Positions 36,340-46,871 of a stretch of 64,000 bases of DNA are shown here, one piece after another. The stretch comes from Phragmites australis. Its lineage: Eukaryota > Streptophyta > Magnoliopsida > Poales > Poaceae. How positions within the stretch are numbered: position 1 is the first letter of the stretch; every line of letters begins with the position of its first letter. The translations under genes were made by a program, and so were the position numbers. The stretch is from the NCBI RefSeq assembly GCF_958298935.1, contig NC_084923.1, positions 26,884,501-26,948,500 on the forward strand, given 5' to 3'. The notes beneath the pieces are model-generated. The model was not told the DNA's origin, searched no databases, and saw only the letters and a list, made by a program, of their open reading frames with translations.

Positions 36340-37635
36340 CTAACATGATATAAATGAATACGTAGCACTGGAATCAAACAATACTGTAGCAGGATGAGAG
36401 TTGGCAGAGAACATACCCAGAACCATGTCAGGAGCATCCTGGGCTTCCTCCACTGCAACATGGTTGACATGACCATGTATCGCGTTCTGGCGAGGCTGCT
36501 GTTGCTGACTGCTGCTGCCCTGGGCATGTGCTTGGCCTTGCTGCTTCTTGGGGCACTTGTTAGCGAGATGCCCGAAGTTGCCGCAACTGAAACACGGCCC
36601 AATGTTGCTTGACCCTTGGCCTATGCGGTTTTGCTGCTGAGGCTGATTGTTGTTGGGTCGCTGCTGTTGCTGGAAGTTGGGATGAGACTTGAGCTGTTGT
36701 TGCTGCTGTACGGGTAGCTTGTACGACCCTGCAACCTGATTTGGCATCTTCTATGGTGGCCTTTACTGCTGATTCTGCCCTCCATGGCAGAACATAGGGC
36801 CGATGGCAGAAGGGTTGAAGCGGGGCCGAGTGTTACTGTCAGAAAACTTACCCTGCAGACTGCGCTTGTGCTCTTCTCCCAGGTTCTGACATTTCTTCTC
36901 CATGATGAACGCTCTGTCCACCAGCTTCTGGAAACTGGGGTACTCATTGGCTGAGAGGGCATATTATAAACTAGCGTTGAGACCCTCCAGGAAGCAAACT
37001 TGTTTCTTTTCATCAGTATCCACGTCATTGGGGGCGTAGAGAGAGAGCTGTGTGAACTTGGTGAGGTATTCCCTTACTACCATGGGTCCTTGCTTCAGAC
37101 TAAGGAACTCCCTTCTCTTCAACTTTACTTCACCATTGAGGACATGATGTGCATGCAAGTTATCTTGGAACTCTACCCAAGTGATTTCCTGGGGATTCCC
37201 GTGAGCAGCAGTGTAACCTATCCACCACTCTTGAGCTGGTCCAGTCAGTTGATGGGATGCAAAGAGAACTTTCTCCCTTCCATTACACCAGGCTATCTGT
37301 AGCTTGCCTTCTATGGTCTTTAGCCAGTCATCTGCCTCTATGGGCTCCACTGCCTGAGAGAAAGTGGGTGGCTGAGTGCTCAAGAAAGTCCTGAGCCTGG
37401 ACTGCGGTTGTTGTGGCGGTACTTACTGAGCTTGGAGTTGCTAATTGATAGCTTGAACCAAACCTTGGAGGATGGTCATCACTTGATTGGCATCCATCAG
37501 AGGCGGCAGGAGTGGAAGATCGCACTGGTTGGCGGTGTTGCCATTGACGTTGTCATTGACATTATCGTTGTCGTTGTTGTTGACGTTGTGGTTGGTGTTG
37601 TCATTGACGTTACTGTTGCGCCTGGTGTTCACCAT
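36340..37635 (-). pseudogene. gag (with protease start) of the minus-strand element
   Basis: The frame starts MVNTRRNSN (ATG 37633-37635), the same start as gag at 56445. It continues in one frame to 36340 with about five in-frame stops (for example near 37441, 36964 and 36760). Visible parts: an Asn-rich N-terminus, the retrotransposon gag domain (EADDWLKTIE ... AQEWW ... VREYLTKFTQLSLYAP), a Gln-rich stretch, a perfect zinc knuckle CFSCGNFGHLANKC, and a protease start VLFDSSATYSFI in which DSGA has become DSSA. It would form virus-like particles; it is not functional in this copy. Confidence 0.87.
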
Positions 37636-37936
37636 CTGTTGGTCGCCAGAGTACGAGCGGGGGAGCATAAGAGAAAAGCAAGGGCGGAAAAACAAGACAA
37701 GAATAGAAAAGAATAGATTGGAATGGAAAGAAACAGAAAGAAAGGACTCGTAACTATTATTATAATAATAGCTGATGCAATGTAGAGGGGAAACCCCCAC
37801 ACTACATCAACACTCAAACAAAGATCCAACTCATAGCATGGTTCACACAACAGACTCAAACACAAGCAGACACTAGCACAAATGACACACGAGACTAAAT
37901 GATTTATTCAGCTAAGGACATCCTCCTAGCTCGACT

Positions 37937-38672
37937 CTACTCCTGGCCTGCTGCGCCTGAAGGGCCTGCAACATTTGCCTGATGAAGCTTCTTGCGCGGA
38001 GGAGAACAGGGCGGTGTAGGTGCGGGTGCTGGTGTCGGGGGAGCCTCGTTGGGGAGCTGGTCAGGGTCCTGCAGTATCATCTCCAGCTCGTAGATCATCT
38101 GCTCGTGCTCGGTGTGGCGCGGGTGTAGATCCTCCAACTCATCGAGTGCTCTGTCCAGCTCGGCGTAAAGGGCAGCAGTGAGGCGGACCTACTCTCTTAG
38201 ACAGAGATCTGCTCCGATGCCCATGAACGCGAAAGTGACCTCCAGGCTGCCGGACGGGCGCTGTGATAACTTCCCGAACTGGGTGTGGCTGAGGTCCTGT
38301 CCGTTCTCCCGATAGAGAACAACCAGAGCTTGGCGAGCGATGTCCTCGATCCCTGCCTCGATCGTAGCTCTGTGGGCAGTGGCGGTGTGAACTCAGCGAA
38401 GACCGTCGTCGGAGGCTTCTCGAACATGGTCGCCTCCACTGACCAGGAGTAACCACGTCCTCCAAGCGGAACCCTGACGCCCTTGAAGAGAGGAGTGTCG
38501 TGTGGTAGCCGAGACCCTGCAGCAAGTACCACAGCATGCGGATGAAGTATCCGGCAAACTGTCCATCGGAGTAGAACTCAGCTGGGGGTTGGTGCCCCCA
38601 GACTGCACCAGCAGGAACCTCCATGTCTAGAACTAGCACGTGCTTGTGCGGGGTGATCTTCGTGCGGGCCAT
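37937..38672 (-). pseudogene. Extra ORF upstream of gag, N-terminus like histone H3 tail
   Basis: Between primer site and gag an ORF begins MARTKITPHK (ATG 38670-38672) and goes on LDMEVPAGAVWGHQPPAEFY, then GYFIRMLWYLLQGLGYHT. Two frameshifts (near 38500 and between about 38200 and 38140) carry it on through VRVPLGGRGYSW and a charged, probably helical end (ELDRALDELEDL) to a Pro-rich tail ending near 37937; about 245 residues in all. The first ten residues keep A1, R2, T3, K4, T6 and K9 of histone H3. I do not recognise a described function. It is not gag, since gag starts separately at 37635. Confidence 0.65.
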
Positions 38673-38832
38673 CTAAAATTTTGAAGAAAGATAGAAATTA
38701 GTAACCATTTTATAAAGAGCAGTAGACAGAGAAAGGAAAAACTGGAAGTAAAACAATTTTGCAAAAGTAGTTTGTACAAACATAAGTCCTTATCACATCC
38801 AATCTATTTAGGCTGCATTCTACAGTCAACAC

Positions 38833-38845
38833 GGCTTTGATACCA
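38833..38845 (-). promoter_or_regulatory. tRNA-iMet primer-binding site, minus-strand element
   Basis: The minus strand reads TGGTATCAAAGCC, 4 bases after the 5' LTR end (LTR ends at 38850). One mismatch to the initiator-Met primer site. It fixes the element orientation as minus. Confidence 0.85.
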
Positions 38846-38849
38846 CTTC

Positions 38850-41802
38850 TGTAACACCCAGTTTTAAAGGAATAAAACCGAGAACAACATATGTATGTCA
38901 GGATCATGTTTCCATACATGTGCTACATCATCCATGTATCATCACAGTTCCTAAATTACAGCATTATATAACTTATTACAAAGAGACCCGAGGGTCTAAA
39001 AGAAAACACAGCATAACTAAAAAGAGGTCTTCAGCACTAGCGGGGCCACCATCTTTCACGGAAGTCGATCGGTGGCACACCAGCCTAGAACAGCAACTCC
39101 GGGTCGAAGTCGTCCTCGTCGAAGTTTGCAGCATCAAAGACGGCTTCTGAATAGCGGTAGAATGCAATAAGAGGGAAAATGGGAGTGAGTACAAAATGTA
39201 CTCCACAAGTGTAGGGAAAATATACTATAAGGCTCAAGTCAAGGAAAGGATAGACACATGTTAACTGTACTAAGCAACTATGACCTATGACATCAACATC
39301 AGGCATCCTATTTACTAGGTGAAGACTCAACTATAAGAAAAAGGAATCACACATCAGATTCCATCCGATTACCAAGCCTCGCTAGGTAATTCCATCACCC
39401 GGCTACCCGACCAACCATACCAAACCCATATCCCAACTAATCCTGAAGAAGTCCAAGCTGCTCTTGTCCGTGAGCACGGCTGATCGATCAGTTGGTTACT
39501 CTACAGAGTTTGCACAACTTTTCCCACGAATCGTGATTCTCATGTTGCTTCATACTTCTAGGGTGTGGAGTTAGGGTCTCACTACAAGGCCTTTACAAAG
39601 CTCCTTCTAACCTGCAGGCACCCACTAAGGTTTCACCGCTAACAGACGATTACATCGCAGCAGAAACCCCCTCTTGTGCCACTTAACCGTCCAACGGTGC
39701 CTACAAAGTCGGAGGGGTGGCTAATTAGTTAGCCAGGCCGTACCCATATCGGCCTCGTGATTGTGCGGTTTAACATGGTTACAGGTTCAACAACCGGTCC
39801 TTAGGACCCCACACAAAAACAAACACAAGCGTGCTATTCAGCACCACCTCAAACCAGCCATTCTGTTAGGATCCCTATACCATATTGCTACAAAATTACC
39901 ATTTCCCAAATATTGTTGCATAGTTCATTAGTCAATGTTAACATTTCTCCCAACCCTGACTGCACTAGCATATCTATCCATTTCATAACATGATAAAACA
40001 ACAGTAACAAGGAATATTTATTCAAAACTAATAAACCCTAACATGGGATTTCATATTTAGAAAAGCATGCAAAGAAGGTAAAACATCTACATAAATATCC
40101 TAAAAATAGGTGCAAGATCCTCAAGAACACTTGCCTTTAACAGGGTGTTGCTCAAAATCCTTGAACGCTTGGTCTTAGAGATTTCCGGACAGCTCAGCTC
40201 CTACTCAACAAACCAGAAAGCACACAAAACAAAACTCTAAGGACAGTACACCAAACAGTACTGAAACTAGGTAAAAACCCTATAAAAAGATTCTACGCGA
40301 CGCTACAAACATTTGGGTTTGAAAATCGCCTAAATCAGAGCTACGAGCAAAAAGTATTGAGCTTTTGAAGTTCCAGGGACTAATCTGTAAATTTTAGTTG
40401 AATTACGAGAATAAAGCGAATTGTTTTTATACTGAAAAAGTGGATTTATGATGTCATAAACAATTGCTGAATTATTTCTCTAAAGGAAAATTCATGGAAA
40501 AGGTTCACGGGACCTGTGGACCATGGCCTTATGGCCGGTCCATGGTGGATTGGGGCTCAAAGGGGTATGCCCGGTCTAATCTGAGCTGTCAGATTTGGAT
40601 CTGGTGGCCGAGATCAAACACAAGCAGCAACGGGTGGCACAGGACGAGAGAGCCGGTGGCCGATGACGGCGGGCGACCGGGAGCTCGCCGGCGCAACATG
40701 AAAAGGTGCCTCCGGCCATCATTCTCATCGAGATTAGGCACAAAAGAGAGAGGGGACAGGGGTCATCACTGTGGGCTTGGCGGCGGCGGAGGAGCTCCGG
40801 AGATGGCCGACGACGGGGATGAACGGGCGACGGCCTTCGGTCATGGCGGGGATGGTGTTGGGCTGCGGATGAGGCTCCAAAAAGCATTAGGAAATGAAGC
40901 TCGAGGTCCTACGAAGCCGAATGGAGGAAGACCAAGGTCAAAGAAGGTTCGGTCATGGAGAATTTTGGGCAGTGGTGAGCTCTTACTATCGGCAATGGCG
41001 GAGATGGCGGCGAGCTCAAATCCATGCGCAAAACAAAGGGAAAATGGGTGTTTCGGGTGGGGAACGGTGCAAAGGAGACGATGAGGGGCTTAAATACCCG
41101 AGAGAGGAAGAGGAGAGGGCGGATTGGAAGGGATTTGGCCGACGCCATGATTTCCAATTAAAGCTTTCGTTTCCAAAATAATGAGGGCAATTGAAGGGGG
41201 AAACGGTCGGGAAGGGAGAAAGGAAGGGAGGGGATCGCGGTGCTGTGGTTTGATTAGCGAGTAAAGGCTTGGGGAGCCAGAATTTGGAAGCGGGCGTGTG
41301 TTTTTGGGGGCGGTTCTTCATCCGGTGGCGGGAGGTGGAAGAGTGGGAGCCGGCTAGGGCTGGGCGCACCTGGCGGCGGAAGAGAGCGACAGGGCGGCTC
41401 GGCGCAAGGGAGCAGGCCGGCTCGGCCTAACAGGTCGGCGCAGGGGAAAAAGGAGCAGCCCACGTGGTGGAGAAAAGAAGAGCGGGGAGGGGGAATGGGT
41501 TGGGCCGGAAAGGAAGAATTGGCCCAGAACTGTTTTTTAATTTGAAAATGCCTTTTCTTTTAATTTTAAATCGATTTTCGCAAAGGGTTTAAAACGAGCG
41601 CCATCAAGCGAGATTTTGCAAACTTTTTCCACGCATAAAAACCTATTGCAACTAGGACAGCATGAATGCATCAACACAAATATAACCTATGGACAAATTA
41701 AATTTAGAAATTAATTTCTCTCTATAGAACAAAATTGCAACTTCTATTTAAATTCTAGCAAAATTTTAAACTTTTCAAAAATTTGAAATTTAGGTTTTTA
41801 CA
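38850..41802 (-). repeat. 5' LTR of the minus-strand element, 2953 bp
   Basis: It begins TGTAAAAACC (minus) and ends GGTGTTACA before the primer site. A GC-rich part (40540-41500) holds a TATA-like TATTTAAG on minus near 41092 with a pyrimidine-rich leader downstream. The long overlapping ORFs on both strands of this part reflect GC content. Confidence 0.88.
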
Positions 41803-42019
41803 GCCAGGCGAGGGTCTGACTGCTCACAATTACACATAATGCATTGTGAATTGTGAGCTAGGCTATGTTCTCGTATATGTTGCACTACACTTTTGATCAT
41901 GCATTATCCTTATGTTACGATGCTCTAGTGTGCATCATTTGCCTTGGTTCCACTGGTGCCATTTCCATGAAGTCGAAGTTTAATCTTTTGTCATTTTTCT
42001 TTATGCTGTCTCTAATAGG

Positions 42020-43000
42020 ATGAGAACCCACCAAAGTCTGGGAGATCTTCCTAAGGGTTACAATGAGAATAACCCTGTACCGCCTCCACCGCCGAGTATG
42101 TCAGATGTGTTAATGCAAATTGAGCAAAATTGTTAAGCTCAGACGGCTCTCCTCGAAGCTTTTGTGCGTAACACAGCCCCTCATGAAGGAGGTGGGGCCG
42201 GACACTAAGACAACTTCTCATATTTCATTTGGACTCAGCTGCCCACTTTCATGTGGGATAAGGATCCTCTTTATGCCGACCATTGACTCCGAAACATCGA
42301 GTAGAAGCTCATGCTTCTCTGGTGTGAGGACCACGAGAAGGCTCTCTTCTCCACACATCAACTTCAGGGTACTGCTAGCGCATGGTGGTCCAAATTTTTG
42401 GCCATGCACGCCGCCAACCACCGGGAGTCTTGAGCAGAGTTCCGCCAGGCTTTCCATGATTATCATATTCCCAAGGGGATTATGAAGATCAAGAGGCGGG
42501 AATTTCTAGACCTCAAGCTGGGAGGCAAGTCATTTATGGAGTTTGTGCAAGTGTTCAACCACTTGGCACAATATGCGTCGGATGAGGTCAATATTGACTA
42601 GAGAAAGGAATACCGTTTTGCGAATGGCCTCTCCACCTAGATGCAAAACCGCTTGTTGGCTCAATAGTTTGCTAACTTCAACAAGCTGGTGAGCACATTC
42701 CTCACGGTTGAGATCAAGCTGAAGAACCACCAGGAGGAGAAGAAGCGCAAGAGGGTTTCGTTGCCTTCTCTGGGCGAGAGCTCAAATGTACACGGATGGA
42801 GAGTTAAGCTTCTCCATCTCACATGTTAGCTTCGACTGCTCCATGACCAATGTGGATAGTGCGACACCCATCTTTCTCTGCTCTGCAAGGGTAGCTTCCA
42901 AGACCCGCCGGTTCTCAGGGGAGTGTGATAGGTGGCCCCGGCTGCCCATGTTACAATTGTGGCTGTGTCAACCACTATGCGTGGGATTGCCATTTTTTGT
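42020..43000 (+). pseudogene. gag of the decayed gypsy element
   Basis: From ATG 42020 (MRTHQSLGDL) the frame has at least eight stops before 42680 but keeps the gag domain pattern (STHQLQGTASAWW, IKRREFLDLKLG, LAQYASDE). After a frameshift, a zinc knuckle CYNCGCVNHYAWDC is preserved near 42950-42990 with all four zinc ligands. Confidence 0.8.
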
Positions 43001-43129
43001 AGCTAATAGCCATGCTGACTACTCCAAGGCCTTCACAGTCAGCTCAACCCCTTCCCCAAGCTTCCAAGATGGCACACGTTCCCAAGCATGACCAAGTGAA
43101 CCATGTCACCGCCGATGAAGCTCGGGAGG

Positions 43130-44480
43130 ACAACAGTGTGCTAGTCGATACGCTACTTGTGAATTCTCACCTACAGTTGTTCTTTTTGATTCAAGTGCAT
43201 CTCATTCATTCATCAATGAGGGTTATGTTTTGAGTAACAGTATAGTCACCGATACCCTACCTATTGCTTTTCGCATTGAAGTGCCCGATGCTAAGTTACA
43301 AAGCAACCGAGTTGTTCCTTAGGCCAAGATACTCATTGAGGGAGTTATGTTCTTGGCAAATTTGATCATCCTTGATACTAGAGGAGTGGATGTCATATTA
43401 GAAATGAATTGGTTAACCCAATATGGTGCTCATATTGATTGTACCAAGATGGTAGTTTCTCTCAAGAATCCAAGTGGTGTGCGGATTTCTCTTCACGTTG
43501 GAGAGGGTGGTCTCCACTTGTATACCCTGAAGGTTACCAAAGCCACGGATCTCCTAAATATTCCTATGGTCTATGAGTTTCCTCACGTCTTCCCAAAAGA
43601 ATTGACAGGAATCTCACCCGACCGAGCAATAGAATTCTCTATTGAGCTTATGCCCGGTACAACCTCGACTTCAAAGAGGTATTATCAGATGTCTCCAAAT
43701 GAATTGGCAGGGTTGAAGAAGCAAATTCAGGAGATGCTCTCAAAGGGTTTCATTCATCCGAGCTTCTCACCTTGGGGGTGCCCGACGCTCTTTGTGAAGA
43801 AAAAGGATCAAACTCTTCGAATGTGTGTTGATTACCATCCGTTAAATGAGATAGCTGTAAAGAACAAATTTCCAATTCATTGGATTGATATTCTATTTGA
43901 TCAATTGACTCGTGCCTGGGTCTTCTCTAAGCTTGATTTGAGATTGGGCTATCACCAAATGAAAATCCGACTGGAGGATATAACAAAGACGACCTTCTCT
44001 ACCCGATACGGGCTTTATGAATTCACCATCATTTCTTTTGGCCTTACCAATGCACCAGCATTCTTCATGTATCTGATGAACACATTCTTCATGGAGGAAC
44101 TCGATAAGTTTGTCATGGTTTTTATCGACGATATTTATGTACTCCAAGATTGAAGAAGAACATTCTGAGCATCTCCGTGTTGTTCTTGGCAGACTTCGAG
44201 ATCACCAACTCTATGCCATGTTCAACAAGTGTAAGTTTTGACTCAAAGAAGTTGCTTTTCTGGGGCATATTTTACCCAAGAATAATGTTGCCGTTGACCC
44301 GAGCAAGGTGCAGGAAGTTCTTAATTGGGTTCAACCTAAGAATGTCACCGACATCCGGAGTTTTCTTTGACTTGTGGGTTATTACTACCAGTTCATTAAG
44401 AACTTCTTCAAGATTGCCAAGCATATGATAGAGCTATTGAAGCAAGGAAGTGTGTTTGAGTGGTCAAGTGAATGTGAGTC
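43130..44480 (+). pseudogene. Protease and reverse transcriptase of the decayed gypsy element
   Basis: Protease is seen as LFDSSASHSFI near 43180 (DSGA decayed). From 43347 a 268-codon frame runs through the linker (ELMPGTT) and RT palm ([39 protein letters not shown]). The aspartates of the catalytic box are kept, but the flanking residues are changed. The frame is lost at 44150, with the rest of RT readable in other frames to about 44480. Confidence 0.85.
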
Positions 44481-44499
44481 AACTTTCTAAACATTCAAA

Positions 44500-44957
44500 A
44501 AACTGTTCACAACCGCTCTTGTTCTTGCTCAGCCTGAAGTGGATAAGGGTTTTGATGTCTATTGCAATGCTTCCCGCATAGGTCTCAGATGTGTCCTCAT
44601 GCAAGAAGGCTGAGTTGTGGCTTACGCTTTGCGCAAGTTGAAATGCCATGAAGAGAACTACTCAACCCATGATTTAGAGCTTGCAGTAGTTGTGCATGCT
44701 CTGATGATTTGGTGCAACTATCTGCTAGGAAATCTATGTCGTATCTATACGGACCACAAAAGTCTCAAATACATCTTCACTCAAGCTCATCTGAACATGA
44801 GACAAAGAAGATGGCTCGAGTTAATCAAAGACTATGAGTTAGAAGTGCACTATCATCCTGGCAAAGCGAATGTGGTTGCCAATGCACTGAGTCAAAAGGC
44901 TCGATGCTATTGTCTTATGGTCAAGCTTGGAAATGTCACACTTTGTGATGGATTCTG
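44500..44957 (+). pseudogene. RNase H domain of the decayed gypsy element
   Basis: Readable from about 44500. The first catalytic Asp of the YCDAS motif is Asn here (YCNAS, near 44560), and a TGA follows at 44610. The later part ([39 protein letters not shown]) is open to 44958. Confidence 0.8.
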
Positions 44958-45059
44958 AAGGCTTGGACTCAAATGGTCCTGGAGGGATTTCTTGCAAACT
45001 TGGAGATCAAATTCACCCTCCTGGATCAAATTAAAGAAGATCAAAGGATTGATAAGGGC

Positions 45060-46445
45060 ATGGCCCGAATCCAAGAGAAAATAAAGGAAGGCAAGGCCAC
45101 ATGTTTTTTTGAAGATGATTAGAGTGTCATGTGGTTTGAGAAAAGGCTAATAGTTCTGAGGGTTGAGACGTTGAGGAAGAAGATTCTGGGTGAAGTCCAA
45201 GACTCTTTGCTATCCATTCACTTAGAGAGTACCAAGATGTACCAAGACCTCAAGCTAAGATTCTGGTGGATTCGCATGAAGCGAAATCACTTGATATGTT
45301 GCCGACTGTGACGTCTACTAAAGAGTTAAGGTCAAGCACCTCAGGCCAATTGATACGCTCCAACCATTGTCTATTCCCTCCTAGAAGTGGGAGGAGATCG
45401 GTATGGATTTCATTGTCGGGTTGCCGAAGACCTCTCAAGGTTATGACTCGATTTGGGTCTTCATGGACCGACTCACAAAGATAGCACATTTTCTCCTGGT
45501 GAAGACTCGATACAGCGCCAAGGATTATGCCGAGTTGTATCTCACTAGGATTGTTTGCCTTCATGGGATTTCAAAGAAGACCATTTCCGATTGAGGCACT
45601 CAGTTCACTTCTAATTTCTGGAAGAGCATTCATGAAGCCATGGGAACCGAGCTCTTCTATAGCACCGCATACTATCCTTAAACCAATGGTCAAACCAAGA
45701 GGGTGAATTAGATTCTGGAAGATATGTTGCAAGATTGTGCTCTCACATATGGGAAGAAGTGGAAATTTTTCTTGCCATTCGCCGAGTTCTCCTACAACAA
45801 CAATTATCAGTCAAGTGTGAAACGTCTTCATTTGAAGCTCTCTATGGTCAAAGATGTTGAACGCCGTTGAATTGGTCCGAATCTAGCGAAAGGGCTTTTC
45901 TAGGCCCGAATTTGGTCAAAGAGGCAGAAGAGCATGTTCGAGCTATTTGCAAGTGTCTCCTCACAGCTCAGTCCCGCTAGAAGAGCTATGTAGACCACCA
46001 CTGACGAGAACTTGTGTTTGATATTAGGGACTTTGTATATCTCAAGGTATCGCCTCTCAAAAGGGTTTGACACTTTCAAGTTCGAGGGAAGTTTGCGCCT
46101 CATTATGTAGAGCCTTTTCAAATCATTGCTCGGTGTGGAGAGGTGACTTACCAATTGGACCTGCCTCCATCCCTGTTCGCTATCAATTTGTGTTCCATGT
46201 CTCGCAATTGAAGAAATGCCTTCGAGGTTTAACCGAAGTCATTAAAGTTGCAAATCAAGAATTGCAACCAGATCTCTCATATTGCGAGCGACCAATTCAA
46301 ATCTTGGATGAAACAGAACGCAAGACTCGATGACACTCTATTAAGTTCATCAAAGTCAAATGGAGCAACCACATCGAGGATGAAGCAACTATGGAACGTG
46401 AGGATAAAATTCGCTCTGAATATCCTGAACTTTTTGAGAACTTGT
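45060..46445 (+). pseudogene. Integrase and chromovirus C-terminus of the decayed gypsy element
   Basis: The zinc-binding part is degraded (STKMYQDLKLRFWW). The core shows MDFIVGLPKT, then SDxGTQFTSNFW (stop in place of Arg), and the catalytic Glu of QTERVN is Lys (QTKRVN, near 45698). The C-terminus reads FHVSQLKKCLRG, then VKWSNHIEDEATMERED and YPELF, the chromodomain-like end of plant chromoviruses. Frameshifts and stops are frequent. Confidence 0.8.
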
Positions 46446-46858
46446 AAATATCATTGTAATGTATAATTGGAGCATCTCACATGTCTATAATCATCACCGT
46501 GTGAAATGGAGAGTTTATTCCCAAAGGATTGCACTTAGAAACTATCCAACTGGGATAACCATACTCCTGGCGGTCTGACCGCTGTTGGTCTACTGGTTTG
46601 ACCGCTAGAGTCATTTAGAGCCTAAAACCCTCTATATGGATTTCGGTCTAATCACCGTTTCTGCGGTCTAACTAAGCCATAGTCCAACCGAGCCTAGCTG
46701 CGGTCTAACCGCCAGCTCTTGTGAAGGTCCAATAGTTGTCTTTTCATTTCGTCGATGAATTTCAACAAGGTTCATTTCCATTTATGGAAAAGTCTTTCCC
46801 GTTCCACCACCATCACTTTATCCCTTAGTTTGCCAAATCTCATGATCAGATTTTTTTT

Positions 46859-46869
46859 AAGGAGGGAGG
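46859..46869 (+). promoter_or_regulatory. Polypurine tract of the decayed gypsy element
   Basis: AAGGAGGGAGG directly precedes the 3' LTR at 46872. Confidence 0.75.
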
Positions 46870-46871
46870 TT

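Larger units (their letters stand above)
33893..41802 (-). mobile_element. Tekay-like gypsy element, minus strand, with large internal deletion
   Basis: Target duplications GCCAG (33888-33892 and 41803-41807) bound the element. On the minus strand the order is 5' LTR (38850-41802), primer site (38833-38845), an extra ORF, gag (37635 to about 36340), protease (to about 35931), then directly the interior of the 3' LTR (33893-35930). Reverse transcriptase, RNase H, integrase and the first 0.9 kb of the 3' LTR are missing. The short shared word GGTC at the junction (35927-35930; LTR copy at 40905-40908) points to illegitimate recombination. The two LTRs are still highly similar, so it is younger than its host element. 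Confidence 0.9.

Noticed and set aside
40464..41084. 206-codon ORF on plus and several on minus
   Set aside because: They lie in the GC-rich part of an LTR, opposite to or outside the element's genes.
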